This document shows positions 27,486-40,320 of a DNA stretch of 64,000 bases, one piece after another. The DNA comes from Pogonophryne albipinna (Eukaryota > Chordata > Actinopteri > Perciformes > Artedidraconidae), in contig CM053246.1 of the NCBI GenBank assembly GCA_028583405.1, forward strand, positions 9,734,600 through 9,798,599. Reading direction: 5' to 3'. Every line of letters begins with the position of its first letter. Position 1 is the first letter of the stretch. Both the position numbers and the translations under genes were made by a program. Below the pieces are notes generated by a model that was not told the origin of the DNA, ran no database searches, and worked only from the letters and a program-made list of their open reading frames with translations.

Positions 27486-27942
27486 CGGTTTCCTGATAAA
27501 CGTTTTGTTTGATAGGCCTCAGCTGTGGAGAGTATGTGCTGCAGGGAGGTGGATGCACCTCGCACCCAGGAACTACAGCTAGCTCCGGTTCTTTTCCTGT
27601 TATGGAAACTGTGGACTCGATGTCCTGACAGGCTGGAGTTTAGCTCACCATGATTACAAATGGTGAAATGCAATGTAAAATTACCGAATAAATACCAGCT
27701 CATTAAATCACAACCGCTCAAACCAACTACAAACTACTACCGCGGATTGGGCAGAGAAGGAGTCTGAGAAAGTTGCTCCCCCATGTGACGTAATATGACA
27801 CGTTTGACGTATGACGTTAAATAAAGTTGCTCTTTAAATACACCTCGTCTCTCCCTGTCCCAGGACGTACACAAGCCGCTGTGTCACTTCAGAGGGAGAA
27901 GCCCTGTCGAGTAAATACTAAATCAAAGTCACAGGGCTGTTA

Positions 27943-28717
27943 TGGCGCGTTTCCACTGCAGCGGGTAGCTCGCTTTAAGCGTGCCGAGCCGTGCGGGGCC
28001 CGTTTTTGGTTGCGTTTCCACTTGGCCTAGTTTTGGCCCGGGGCTACTTTTTCACCTTTTTTCTGGCCCGACTAAATCGTGGTTCTAGGGCCAGGAACAA
28101 CCAGGCTGAGTCGGGCTGAGTATGCAAAACTAGAGAGATAATCGCTAGCAAGGGGGCTACAACTACAACAAGATGAACATATTTGACCGTGATTTAATTG
28201 TAATACACGTTTCAAAATGATGCCGAAGTAACAACATACTGATACCGGTTAGTAAAAACCATGAATTAATGCTTTGACAAGTCTGCAGACAGACGGCAGG
28301 CGAAAAACCCTTTTAAAATGCGTGCTTTCTAAATGGAGCTTGGCTAAGCTAACGTTATATATGCTCCGACCGTCCACACTCACAACAACGGCCTATACAG
28401 ACATAAATAAACCAGCGACTGTATTCTCCATGACACAGGCAGTCTGTGGTTTGTACTTGTTTAACTTTTGTCTAGTTTCTGAACAGATATGAAGAGCTGT
28501 GAGCTCTGAGTGCTAAGAGCTAACGGCTGTGTTGTTGTTTGGGACGCTCATTGAAGATGACGTCACGGCTCCGCCTACACTGTGTTACTATAGTAACTAC
28601 CCCAGTTCCTAAACTGTAATGGAAGCGCAGCATTAAAGTGAGCCGGGCCTAATAAGGCCTAACCAAACCGAGCGAGGCCGAGCGAGGCCGAGCGAGGCCT
28701 GCAGTGGAAACGCGCCA
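27943..28717. mobile_element. Harbinger-like element with TTA target duplication
   Basis: Terminal inverted repeats TGGCGCGTTTCCACTGCAG / CTGCAGTGGAAACGCGCCA are perfect over 19 bp and flanked by TTA on both sides (27940-27942, 28718-28720), the PIF/Harbinger target. Near the right end GCCGAGCGAG is tandemly repeated three times (28667-28700). No transposase frame, 775 bp. A relative without its right end is at 21059. Confidence 0.85.
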
Positions 28718-29147
28718 TTAGTGGCTGAGATGGCCTCTGGGACATTTTGGGCCTTAGCTCTTTCATTTTGCAGTAATGCTGAACAATGTAAGCTGGCAAC
28801 CTCTGGATGTGGTTTTTATAATGAGCTCATTGGTATATTTTTTACATCAGCGGTGCATGGGTTAGTAGGAGCCCCTGCTCCCGAATATAGTTTGATATGC
28901 ATTATGAAAAATGTAAGGACTGGGTGCTCTAATTTAAGCTACAAAGGTTAGCATGCCTGGTAACTACAATAGTAACTTAGTGTTGCTTACAAAGCCACAG
29001 AATGTATCATATAACATTGATTGTATATAACTGTCCAGTATAGTTAGTCCCTGGACCTTTTCGTTACATTATTAAGTCAGAAGTAACATTTGACAATTTC
29101 TACAAGCAACAAACTAATTTCATGCCCTAGATATGAAAGATGATGGC

Positions 29148-29981
29148 TAGGGATGCACGATATTGGTTTTTTGAAACCGATACCGATAACTTCCTGCTTC
29201 TCAAGACCGATACCGATAACAGTTAATAATATATATATATATATTAAATGTACCTGTAGTTTTTGCACACCTGGTGGTAAAAAAAAGACTAGTAGTGAGC
29301 AAATGACATGAGCATTACTACTATGAACAAAACAAAGCCAAGAACAGTTTTGATTCTTCAAAGTGACCATATTTATTTTCCCAAATAAAGTTCTTGCCTT
29401 TTTCAAAAGCCTCGTCGATAGGTAAAAGCCCCGGTGCCTTTGCAGCTGGCTTTGGATTCGCCGCTAGTTTAGCAGCGCAGGCGTCTTCGTACGCTTTTAA
29501 CACACCATCGTAGCGATGGCGATGTTTCAGGTGACTAATCAGGTTGGAAGTATTATAGCTCGTTGCCTTTTTCCCTCCTCGTGGAACTTCTGCATTGTAT
29601 TTGTTAATACAAATAGCAAGCGAACTATCTAACTCTGAAACTTTGAAATAGTCCCATACTTCCGACGACATGTTTGTTTACTGTCCTGGCTTCACGGCCG
29701 CACACCATTTACGTCACAGCCAGGCATGAGTTAGGGAGCGCTGGATTTGTGAAAAACTCCCCTCTTCCTAAACCACTAATACCACAGTACTGGCAAAACG
29801 GGAGGAGCCGAGTGAAAAACAAGCGCCCCTCACCCCAATCCACCCACACCGCAGTATTTTTTTCTTTTTTTTAACCCAAAAAATATATTGTATATTATCG
29901 GGGCTATTAATACTTTTATCGGGTTTATCGGGATGACGTCATAATTCCTAATATCGGACCGATAATTATCGTGCACCACTA
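29148..29981 (-). mobile_element. hAT element with BED-finger fragment and TSD
   Basis: Ends TAGGGATGCACGATA and TATCGTGCACCACTA are inverted with two mismatches. Flanking 8-mers atgatggc / atgatagc differ at one base. It carries the N-terminal BED-finger frame (29321-29671, minus strand), while the catalytic part is deleted. Confidence 0.9.
29321..29671 (-). pseudogene. hAT transposase N-terminus (BED zinc finger), truncated
   Basis: 116 codons from ATG 29671. Motifs: VWDYFKVSELDSSLAICINK, EVPRGGK, NTSNLISHLKHRH, then an Ala/Lys-rich linker. In BED fingers a Cys-x2-Cys pair precedes the His pair; here the second Cys is Tyr, so the finger is probably dead. The frame leaves the transposase after 'IDEAFEKGKNF' and runs out in non-homologous sequence. 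Confidence 0.75.
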
Positions 29982-31343
29982 ATGATAGCTGAGATTGTTC
30001 AGTGGTAAATCAGCGATCATTATAATTGTCAATAGGGATTCATGGTGCCGATAAATAGCGCATGGAGAATTTATATTGCTATGAATTATTACGGAAATGA
30101 AGTTATAGCTGATAAATAAAGCTAATAATACTAAGCCAATTTGTTTGTGTTGAATTCTTTGAAAAGTCTGATTTGACATATACATTTAATAGGTTTGATT
30201 CGTTTTTTATTATTATGTTTGATGGGTTTTACATTCTATAAAAGCTAAAAGTAAAAACCACCTCATGCAATAAAAATAGCATAACTTTCCCTCAAGACGT
30301 TTCTATTCCTTTATAAGGAAAAAAAAGTATATCATGCTATACCTATAGTAGTTCAATAAAAGCGGTTTTTTTAGGTATTTAGTATTGATTACATTTTAAT
30401 GTCTGATTTTGCAGATTAAGTCAAAGCATTTCATTTGAATTCTTCACGCTATATAAAAGCCTAAATGTGTGACGTTTTCTTATGTATTATGAGAACGAAT
30501 AAATGAACATCTGAAGAGTCAGACTGGAATAATAATTTATGGGTTAGGTCAAAGCTATGGAATAATAAATCCTCCACTTTGCTCTCTATATGTTCACATT
30601 TAAAATGATTGGATTATGTTTGCCGTGTACAGCAGGTAATTAACAGTTATCAGTATTGCGTTTCCTTCACCTCAATCACTACGTATGCGTCACGTGAGAT
30701 CGGAGAGGTTGAGGTGCTTAGCAGTACGATCAATTGAAGTTACTCATGAAGCAGAAAAATCAGCAGATAAGGAGAATGAACACATTGAGCAGGAAGAGAG
30801 GTAGCAGAGCTGCAAAGATAACAGAGGGCCAGTTGTCATATCTTCAGGTATCTGTGCACCATCTCCCACTGCACAGGCAGAAGACCAATGCGAACACAGG
30901 GCTGCTTTTAGAGGCACAGGCCACCAATTTCACATTACTAGTGATTTGTGTGTCAACACCGACAAAGCTTGCGCTAGAATACGTACAAATATCCATCCCT
31001 AGAACTAACGTGTTTATATGTTTGAGCAAGAGTGCCTCCTCATGACGCTGGGTAATGGTAATGTTCTGGCTGTGTACATTCAACTTTAGACTCCACTGAT
31101 CCGACAGACACGACGTTTGACATTCATTCAAATACAGTTAACTCTGTTGAGCCGCCAATTAAACTTCTGGTTTCATTAAACCATTTCATGTTTACTACAA
31201 CAACACAAATATCAAAATTCAGCCCAAGAAAATAAAATATATTTAGCCCATTACTTCCAATATTTTCTTGGGTAAGCAAAATACTTTTTGCTTCTTGAAT
31301 CAATGATCTTGATTATAATAGGTTTGAATAACAGTCACTTATT

Positions 31344-31648
31344 ATGATGTCCTTTTATTTTGCCATATTGGAAATCTACTTTAAATTGCAACATCACATA
31401 CAGCAATGTATCAAATTGAAATTCCCTCAACTTTATTCTATTATGTGTTTTTTCGGGGGTTGGGTTCATGTTCAAAAAGTATATTGTGATCCTTGTAAAG
31501 AAAACATGTTCTTGCATTTGTTCAAAATGTTTAAGAATTTAACAGTACATTTCAAATCTATATTTATGTATAGATGTAGCAATTGTACAACATTTTGGCA
31601 ATACTGTATGTCATTATGGTCATGCCAATAAAGCTATTTGAATTGAAT
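31344..31648 (+). mobile_element. Possible LINE 3' tail
   Basis: Ends 'catgccaataaagctatttg' followed by 'aattgaat', resembling the 3' tail of teleost L1-type LINEs. The upstream sequence is AT-rich and no ORF2 homology is visible. Left border unknown. Confidence 0.3.
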
Positions 31649-32480
31649 CGTCATTTTAAATGTCCACTACACTTCCGTTGGCTCAGTCCAGGATAATTCT
31701 CAGGTTTCAGTCACACTCAACAGCCACAATGACAATCTACTGGACAAATGGAACATGTTTGACAAAAACAGCATTGACTCAGCAGTTCAGATAAGATCTG
31801 CTGCACCCACAGAGCTGCTCCTGTGTTGGCGGGTCAACTGCACTGGAAGCTGCTGAATGCCCACTGTCCCCTTTTTGTCTGTTCTGGCAGCGCAGGGACA
31901 CCAGCTGGATTTGGGCGTTTTCATCACCAGCTAATGAGCAATGTGATGCCATCCCAGGTTACTCGAAAGTTTACTGTGGGGCAATCAGAGGAACTGGGGT
32001 TATTAAGTAAATTACTACAGATAAAGATTTGGCACGAAAGGCTCTGCTCTTTAAGGTAGTCCTGAAAGAAATGAGAAGTTACAAAAGGATTCTGCTGGGA
32101 GAACTAAACCGTCATTATTAAACAAACATCAACATTAGACATTTGGTTTAGGAACAATCCTAACTATTAAGCAAATAATGAGGAGATTGGAGGGCTGCAC
32201 CAACAGAGATTGCATAAGAGCATCTGTGTAGTAACAGTGCGAAGGTTCAGAGTATTACTTGTATAACTGCATATATAATAATAATCAAAGTGCCAACTGA
32301 ACTGTGTCAACACATTAGCTAGTCAGCTTCAATTAACTTGTGTCTTATTTATGTCTGGTCATGGTGGAAGTTGCTTTTCAATTTGAACAATTGTTTTTTC
32401 TTTTAACTCTTCTAAAAGCTTGTATTTAACATAATATATTTACACCTTAATAAATGTACTAAAACAAAAGGGTATATGTG

Positions 32481-32607
32481 TACGGAACCCCTAAAGGGAC
32501 ATACAAAAAAGAAGAAAAAAAACAGAGAGAAGAAAAAAAAAGTTTCTCGTGCGCACGAGATACTAACCCGTTATTTATTTTGTTCATGTCCTTTTAGGGG
32601 CTCCGTA
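32481..32607. mobile_element. IS3EU-like MITE (TACGG...CCGTA)
   Basis: Left TACGGAACCCCTAAAGGGAC and right 'gtccttttaggggctccgta' are imperfect inverted repeats, the same end type as 59695-60225. TATATGTG occurs on both flanks (32473-32480, 32608-32615). 127 bp, purine-rich left part, CTCGTGCGCACGAG palindrome in the middle. Confidence 0.7.
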
Positions 32608-34046
32608 TATATGTGACACAAAAAGGCAAGATATTACTTTGGAAGGTAAACATTTGCATGGCCGCAGGAATTTTGTATAGCCTTCGCAGGTCAAACAAAA
32701 GATAGTTCGGGAAAATGACTACAGAGTGCATATCATTTATTTGATCATGTTAACTTTGATCCCCATTAGGACTACTATAGCTGGCTGGCCATCAGTTTTT
32801 TGCCGGAAGAATTTAAACAAAGGGTTATACATAGATAGATCACGGACAAAATCTTGTACATTTATACTGGAATTGACCATTGAAAATTCCCAGAATGTGG
32901 ATAAAAACAGTTTCTTAATCTGGATTCTTCTTGCGTTTTTAACAGTGCCTAATTCAAAGGACAGAAAAAAAGTTTTTATTTCTGCTTCACTCAGAACGGG
33001 GCTTACCTACTCCTCCAAAAACACATGATCGCAAGTTTGTCTTAACTGTTCAATGAAGCAAGCCAAGAGTTTCACATCGCAGAAACCTAGAAGGCTAATA
33101 TCCTGACATGTCAGGAAGCTTCAGCCAATAAGAGCCCAGGACACAGAGTGCAGTGAAACCAGGGAGGTTGCATGTTAGTCATCCAACCAACGAAGGTGCT
33201 CTACACTAACAGCAACATTTAGACCACCTTGTTTTATAGAAGGGTGGAATGTTTTGTTACATAACTCTACTGAATTCATCTCAAGTGGCAACCCAGAATT
33301 TCAGAAAATATCAAACAGAATTTAGCAAAAAAATTGTTGGTCATAATGCATCACAAATGTGAAACTGATTTGTCTGACTGTGGTAAGTTAATAATGGGCA
33401 TTTTAGATGCTAGAACATGCACCACAAAAAAATGCAATCAAGCCATAAAAGACCAGATGAAACTCCATCTCTTCACTGTAGAACAACATTACAGATAAAC
33501 GGCTGGTCATTCATTATTCAAATAAAAGCAGAATCATCACAGAATCTAATAAATCACTAGCAGTAACTCAGTTCTCATCTTTGGTCATAATCAGAACCAG
33601 TATGAAATGTGATGTATTCTAATGGAGTATACTTTATTTAGCCGTCGTACTCTATCGCGACTTACATTCAGTGCATTAAGTCACTCAAATAGTGCAACAA
33701 TTATGCAAGTACATCAACTCTATTGAAATATGCTGACATACTTACTTCAAGAGCTACATAAAAGCAAATGGAGAAAGCATGTTTTTTTATGAAATGTCAG
33801 ATATTATATCAGATCATCTAGCATCTTACATTTTTACAACCAACCAAAGAGTGATTTTCCAGAGGTCGGGACAGAAGCTGGAGTACAAATAACGACCCTG
33901 GTCTCTGTGCAGCAGAGGGGCTGCAGGCCTGTAAACTTCAAAGCCTTGTGGGTAAAGAGGGGGAGGGCCACTGAGCGCAGACACATTCTTCACAATGTTG
34001 AACTTGACCCATGGGGTTGCCACACACACCATTGACAGCAGTCACA

Positions 34047-34050
<4 letters not shown>

Positions 34051-34137
<87 letters not shown>

Positions 34138-34147
34138 GGGGGGGGGG
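34051..34147. repeat. (GT)n 84 bp followed by 13-G run
   Basis: GT dinucleotides 34051-34134 run directly into a G homopolymer (34135-34147). Confidence 0.97.
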
Positions 34148-34873
34148 CTTCTAGTTTCAGCTTCTCCTTCTAAGCTGTTAGAGCGCTTAATCCTTCGATC
34201 ATTGAGCTTTAATGCCATTTCTTGAGAAACTCAAAAAAGACAGAACTATGAGGCAATCCTATGAGTTTCATAGAGCATATTATTTCTTATTTTATTCAAG
34301 AAACAAATATATAATCAATGTATTTACTCTTTAAACGCTACTATGACGCATTTCATTTCCAAACGACCCTTTGCAGAACAGAAGAACAAAGAGTTTGGGT
34401 TGTATAATGGTTGACACATACAGACTAATGGTCCACCAATGTTGGTTTTGAAAAGGAAAAACCAACAACCATCTGGCTCTAAAGTCTCATTTCTACTGTC
34501 AGCATTTGCGTGACTGTCTAGACCTGTGTGGCTTTAAAACGGTTGGCTGCCCATATTCTCAAGGATCTGTGCGGTCCAAAGCAAATGAGCGTCCATTTTG
34601 CAATGTTTGCTGTCATTTAGGAAGCAATGCTGATCAACGGTGGTACTACAACTTCCATGTTAGTCACGTAATGTCATCGGACACAAAAATACATTTTACC
34701 GTTGACTTACAATGGGAAGGGGCAACTATGAGTCAACTCATCATGTTTTGTATTTCTACATAAATCAACAATAGTACCCCAATAGTACTTTTTTTCTTTC
34801 AGCTGCTTCACATGATGCTCACCGCAAAGTAGAGCGTAAACAGGCCGAGAGGCTTCGCGTCTATGGTTACATC

Positions 34874-35685
34874 TAGAGATGTCCCGATCCGATCACGTGA
34901 TCAGGGATCGGAGCTGATCACGTGATTTTCAAAAGATCGGGAGAAAAAAAATCAGGTATCGGGATTTTTTTTTTTTTTTTTTTTTTAATAATTTTTTTTT
35001 TTTTTATTTAATGTTACAAAACAAAAATGACCATGTTCACGTCTTAAAGTCATCCTGAGGCCTTAGTTTTGGTTTGAAATGACACAACATCATGTATGTG
35101 TTACTTCTTTTGGGCTTGTTTTCAGACCTGGTTGCTTATTTCTCTCAAAGCTGGCAACAGAGTGGGCGCGCAGTGTCTAGCAGTAAGCTAACGAGAGGCT
35201 ACGTTCAGCTGGTGACTCGGGATTCGGGACAGAGAAAAGGTCAGGAGTTTGGAAGTATTATAAAATTGAAAGCGAAGGCAGTGTAACAGCCAGATGCAAT
35301 GTTTGCAAGGCGGAGGTTCCGCGTGGTGGAAAGAACAGAGCTACGTTCAACACGACCAATCTAATACGCCACCTGAGAAACAAACACCAACAACAACACG
35401 ACGAGTACACAGCGGCCACTCAGGTAACGGCACTGAAACAACCGACACTTTCAGAGACTTTTAAAAGGAAAGAGAAACTGCCCCAGAACAGTGAAAAGGC
35501 CAAACAAATAACAGCCAAGATAGCTGAACTCATCGCGTTGGATGACCAGCCGTTATCTGTTACCTTTTTTTTCTCTTAATGCATTGCATAAAGATCGGAT
35601 CTGGAAAAATCGGTATCGGCAGATTGTCAAAATCAAATGATCGGAATCGGATCGGGAGCAAAAAAATGTGATCGGGACATCCCTA
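34874..35685 (+). mobile_element. hAT element with perfect 8-bp TSD and BED finger
   Basis: Left TAGAGATGTCCCGATC and right GATCGGGACATCCCTA are inverted repeats (one mismatch). GTTACATC flanks both sides exactly (34866-34873 and 35686-35693), which marks a young insertion. The left subterminal region repeats the palindrome GATCACGTGATC; a T-rich stretch lies at 34964-35005. It encodes the transposase N-terminus only. Confidence 0.93.
35253..35579 (+). pseudogene. hAT transposase BED-finger N-terminus
   Basis: Open frame to TAA 35577-35579 reading KYYKIESEGSVTARCNVCKA, EVPRGGKNRATFNTTNLIRH, LRNKHQQQHDEY, then 'LKQPTLSETFKRKEKLP' and 'KAKQITAKIAELIALDDQP'. The BED finger Cys-x2-Cys...His-x4-His is intact, unlike the copy at 29321. 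After AELIALDDQPLS the frame ends, so the dimerisation and catalytic core are gone. The true start lies upstream and is not visible in frame. Confidence 0.75.
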
Positions 35686-37132
35686 GTTACATCCACTGCT
35701 AGCTTGCCACACTTTGCACTTCTGTAATCTGATTGCTTGTGAATCAAAAGGTCAGCGCCAAAGGTAGTGCGCTTTCGCCTAGTATGGCCGCACCGCTCTC
35801 CCCATAGAAACACAACAGCAAGCGCAGCGCAGAGACGTTTTACCGCCAATCATAGGAAAGCAGATTTAGGGTCTAGAAGTTGATTCAGTGGATTGGAGGC
35901 GGAGCTTAAGGAAATGACAAAGCAATATCTGAAACAGCTGACAGCCTTATACAGATGCTCCTTGGGATTAAGTTGAAGTTACAAACACCTCATCTTAGTA
36001 AAAGTTTAAATACGGTACAAAGCTGCATTTTCATATCTCAAAAAAAATCACCCCTTATAAAGTGGTAAGAATTCATGTTTTTGTCACACACACACACACT
36101 TGAGCTTGCAGGAGAATTGTGACACCCTTGATATTGCCAGCTGTTCTTTAGAAATTATAACTGAAAATTGGTTTTATGTTAATTGTTTGACCTTGTATTC
36201 AACAGAAATGTGAAAGCAGGATGTAACTATACTCTGTCATCATGTTTGCGGTTGTACTGAAGTGTTATCGTACTGCAGTGGATTTCATAGCTAGGTTTTG
36301 ATATGATTTTTCAGTCAATCATTCTCATCTCTGAACATGGACAGTATCCGGGGCTGTTCCATTTGTGTGTCTCTCTGCCTCATGTCAGACTATTACCTCA
36401 CTAAGACACTTTTTCACAGCTCTTCTTTGTCCATTTTGTCTTTCCCTTTTCAATTCACAACACTGACGAGCACTGGTTACATAACTGTACTACTCCACCA
36501 CTCATCCTCCCTCTGTGATTTAATAAGGCCAACTAATCAATGTGTCCTGTGTAGATAACATGACTCAGCTGCCTGCTTTGTATTATTGTGTCCTGTGCTC
36601 GACATTTGCTGTGGGAAAGCAACGTCGAGGATAAATAAGCAAATCCAGTATACTGTTAGTGTTCACATTATATTTCAAAGACCTTTGCGGTCACGGCTTA
36701 GCTACGCTACAGAAGATTTAAATGTCTAGCTTTTATTCCCTGTCTGAATTACCAAGTGAAGCTGCAAAAGAAACCGCAGATAACTCTCACTGCCCCTTTT
36801 CACCTACTGGTGTCGGGTACAGTATGGTCACAGAAACACTGCTTAAATGTGAAAAATGTGACGAAAGATGGTCAATAAGAAAAACGTTGCCAGAGCCCAA
36901 AGCTGACAAATATCAATCAGTGTCAGTGTTTTTTTGTTTTCCACTGTTCTGTCCTATATCAGCTCACAAAATATTACAGCCATTCAAAGTAGGGTATGGC
37001 GATATGGACAAAAAACACATATATCACAATATTTCTGATCTATAGAGGGACGATCTTGTAGGGTTGACATGACAATTGCCTTTTTCACAAAAAAAGAAAT
37101 TCCTTATAAATATGAATAAGTTATGTAATGCC

Positions 37133-37584
37133 TTAAAGGTGGGGTAGGTACGTTTCAGAAACCGGCTCGAGATACACTTTTTGTTATATTCCATGGAATG
37201 CTCTTAACATCCCGATAGCAATGAATATCTTAAGTGCTTTGACAAAAAATCCATGAAAAAATGTCGTCTGTGGAAGCCGTAGTACTGTAAAAAGTACAAC
37301 CAATCCGTTTAGCCGGCCGGATTGGATTGCCACCCTGTCTGTCAGCCTTCCATCTCGTGCACGCACAAATGTGTCTCGTGCCCTCATTGGGCGTGCATTG
37401 CAGCAGTACTTCAGCAACAGGCGGCCACTTTCACCAGTCTGCTGACGTCATGTGCGCGTTCATGTGTGTTGGAGGAGGTGCTCTGTAAGGAAGTCTGAAG
37501 GAAGGGGCGGATTCTTTTCGGTTGTGTACTTTCAAATTGTAGTGCACTCGAGCCGGTTTCTGAAACTTACCTACCCCACCTTTA
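37133..37584. mobile_element. MITE with 39-bp inverted ends
   Basis: Left 'ttaaaggtggggtaggta' onward and right '...tacctaccccacctttaa' are inverted over 39 bp with one mismatch (C/A). Ends are TTAA-like, so the target is TA or TTAA. 452 bp, non-coding. Confidence 0.85.
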
Positions 37585-39099
37585 ATGGGTTTAAGCAAAT
37601 AGTATCGTCATCTCTTGCTTCTTCTTGTGTAACAGTTCCCTAAAATTATCTTTTACTACTACCACAAAATACAGTTGTCAGTTACTGGTTAAATGTTCAG
37701 CATTTACAAAAGCACTTGTGAGATTTCTATTGACAATAAACACATCATATTTATAAGAGGGTGTCTATGACAATAAACAATAAGTGGTACTGTTGTATAC
37801 ATTGCTGTAGTCAGGTAAGGCAGACTGATTTTCTTCCAGAAAGAATCCAACCATTGAAGGGTTTTTGGTTGGAAAATAATTCGCTTCAATCTGCTGTTTG
37901 GAAGTTGTCTAATTGGGGGTGGACAAAATCATAGACATAATATGATATAATTCAACATAAAAAAAGCCAACGACACGATAAAGCCCAATACGTCCTCTAA
38001 ATACTCAACCAATGAACTGTTCAAACCCATTTATTAACACATAACAACACACATTGCATGTTCAGGTGTGACCCTGGTCTTAATGTGGGTCATCTATGAA
38101 GGACATTAGAAAACGTTTTAACACTGGTTCTAGCTCGGCCCAAAACCTTTTTGGAGTCTGTTTCTTGTATGGTTACCAACAGTTCTCGGAAATCTCAGAA
38201 CCCATTGCCTTTCAGTCTGATGAAAATGTAGCCTCTGGCGTCAACAAGCAATATTTGAGAAGTTCCAGTAAAGTACTTGGATATCTGGGGACAATATTGA
38301 CTGGTCATTGTTCATAGTCCGATTGACAAATATGAATTGCCGTTGCCAACAGATTCTGAGTTTATTTGCAGAATATGCTTATACCGATTATTTCTAGTTA
38401 ATACAACAGTTACTTATAACTCAGTACAAAACATATAATAATCCTAGTATATGATAACCACATCAGACCAATAAACTGCTACAGAAGAAACTATAATCAT
38501 GACCACACAAAAACAAAACGGGGAAAATATCTAGGGATGTTAATCCCCAGCGATGAATTGGATTTAGTTTCAAGCTAAATGACACCAGGATACAGAGCCA
38601 AAGTCACACCAGGCTCATGCACTAACAAAACAAAAAAACGTTCATAGCTTCAGTTCTATCTGCAACATAGGAAAATTCAAATCGTTTATGTCAACATTAG
38701 AAACATCAGTGACCACAACAAAGACTGTGTGACTAGCAGGTGTCCTTGATTGACACACTAAGCCCACCTAAAGCAAGCACAAACCCAAGAATGAAGGATG
38801 TGTTACCTCTGTTATACATAAACACAATAGTGAGTGTTCTTATTGTTTGTTAAAGTTCAAGGATAGCAATTTCATATGAGATCAGAAAAAAACTCAATCA
38901 AAATGTGTTAAATAACAATTTTTATTTAAAATGTCAGTTCCCGTCTAAAAATACTGTAACCTAATTAGTCTGTGAATTGTGAGTGTGGTTACACAGAGCC
39001 TGTATTAGCAGCCTTTTGAGAAGACGTTATACTCAAGGCTTATCTGGGACTGGTACATTGTGTCATTGAGTTGAGCTTCACAAGGTTGGCAAGTGGCCC

Positions 39100-39222
<123 letters not shown>

Positions 39223-40041
39223 CCCCACACCGCCCATGGCTTTGGAACAACCAGCTGCAAAGAACTGTAGAAAGCTTTGAATAAACTGACACAAATGCCA
39301 ATAAAATAATACATAGTAGAATAATAAACAGTGTATTATGGCATGCGTATGTATCTACTGTATGTTGCAGACAATTAAGGTTAAACAGCAACATTATCTT
39401 TAACTGTGGTAATAACTAAAGCAAAACTATCTTTAGGGTAAGAAGCCTACAATTATTGGACAAAATGCTTACACTGTAAAACTAGTTTCGGTTTTGATTC
39501 ATAACTATTCAAAACTGTTGTTGTTTTTAACAATACTAACTTATATTTGAGTAATGACAAACAGGTACAAAGTGTAATTAAAGTAAGTAAGAAATAACAG
39601 CATTAATCCATCCCAGAAAAATACATTACAAAAAAAGGTATTAGTTTAGTAAAAAGTTAAGATTATTAAGAAAAACTAATTAATTTCCAGGGTGTATTCT
39701 TGTATAATAACACACATGATATAAAAGATATCGTTATGTTTGAGATTTTTTATAAAAACCACTAAAGTGGTTTTAATTCAAAGCTAGCAGTAGTTGCAGG
39801 AAGGAAGCGCGCGCTCACAAACACAAACCAACCACGAGCTACCCTACGAATACATGCACGGTGCGCGCGCCTACTCACGCGCTGACGCTGCCCATCCCCC
39901 ACCCCAAGAGAAAATATGAAAATAAACGTTCAAAACAGCGCAATAACCTGCCCAAACCTCGTATATACAGTCATAGGTGCTCACGCTACACGGTAGTATA
40001 ATTTATAACGGCAATTATAGCATAAAACCAAAAACACTCAC

Positions 40042-40320
40042 CAAAAGCTCCAAATCACACAAGGGGGGTGCCTTCTCCTCTGTGCTCCTAATATGGAATC
40101 TCCTCCTCCACCAGCGTTATTTTCTAGCTCTAATTAAACCTCGAAAAAAGCGTTATAACGGCCTTCAGACCCGGCCAACCGGTCCTAGGAATCCCCAATG
40201 ACCGATATGTGTTGGATACACGGGCATATATGAAGATAAATCCCCTTAAAAATGAGCTGAAAGGACAGTTGGGTCTAGATTGTAGGTTGCTCGCTGGTAG
40301 AGAAAAGAGCCAAACGGTTC
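40042..40320 (-). other. tbl1xr1: Probable first non-coding exon of tbl1xr1
   Basis: Reading right to left, the segment ends ...GGAGCTTTTG at 40042 followed by a perfect donor GTGAGTGTTTT. Local DNA (39.8-40.4 kb) is richer in CpG than its surroundings, and no TE signature covers it, both typical of a vertebrate promoter/first exon. The 5' boundary is not visible; I give about 40320 as a guess. Linking it to the exon at 15659-15724 gives a 24.3-kb first intron. An alternative is an unrelated non-coding transcript. Confidence 0.5.

Larger units (their letters stand above)
24051..27835 (+). mobile_element. DNA transposon with TA-type target site, holding two nested insertions
   Basis: Left end (TA)AAGAGCAACTT at 24051 and right end AAGTTGCTCTT(TA) at 27835 are inverted repeats flanked by TA. 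Inside lie two later insertions, 24512-25617 and 25761-27485; without them the host is about 950 bp. A 31-codon open exon near the left end (24246-24338) ends in a perfect donor. The TA-flanked short TIRs do not let me name the superfamily (Tc1/mariner-like or ISL2EU are possibilities). Confidence 0.65.

Noticed and set aside
30734..31045. 103-codon plus-strand frame
   Set aside because: A frame of similar length overlaps it on the other strand and no domain is visible.
36722..37045. 107-codon plus-strand frame containing LKCEKCDERW
   Set aside because: The Cys-x2-Cys pair is single, the C-terminal part is AT-rich low-complexity, and no family or splice context supports a gene.
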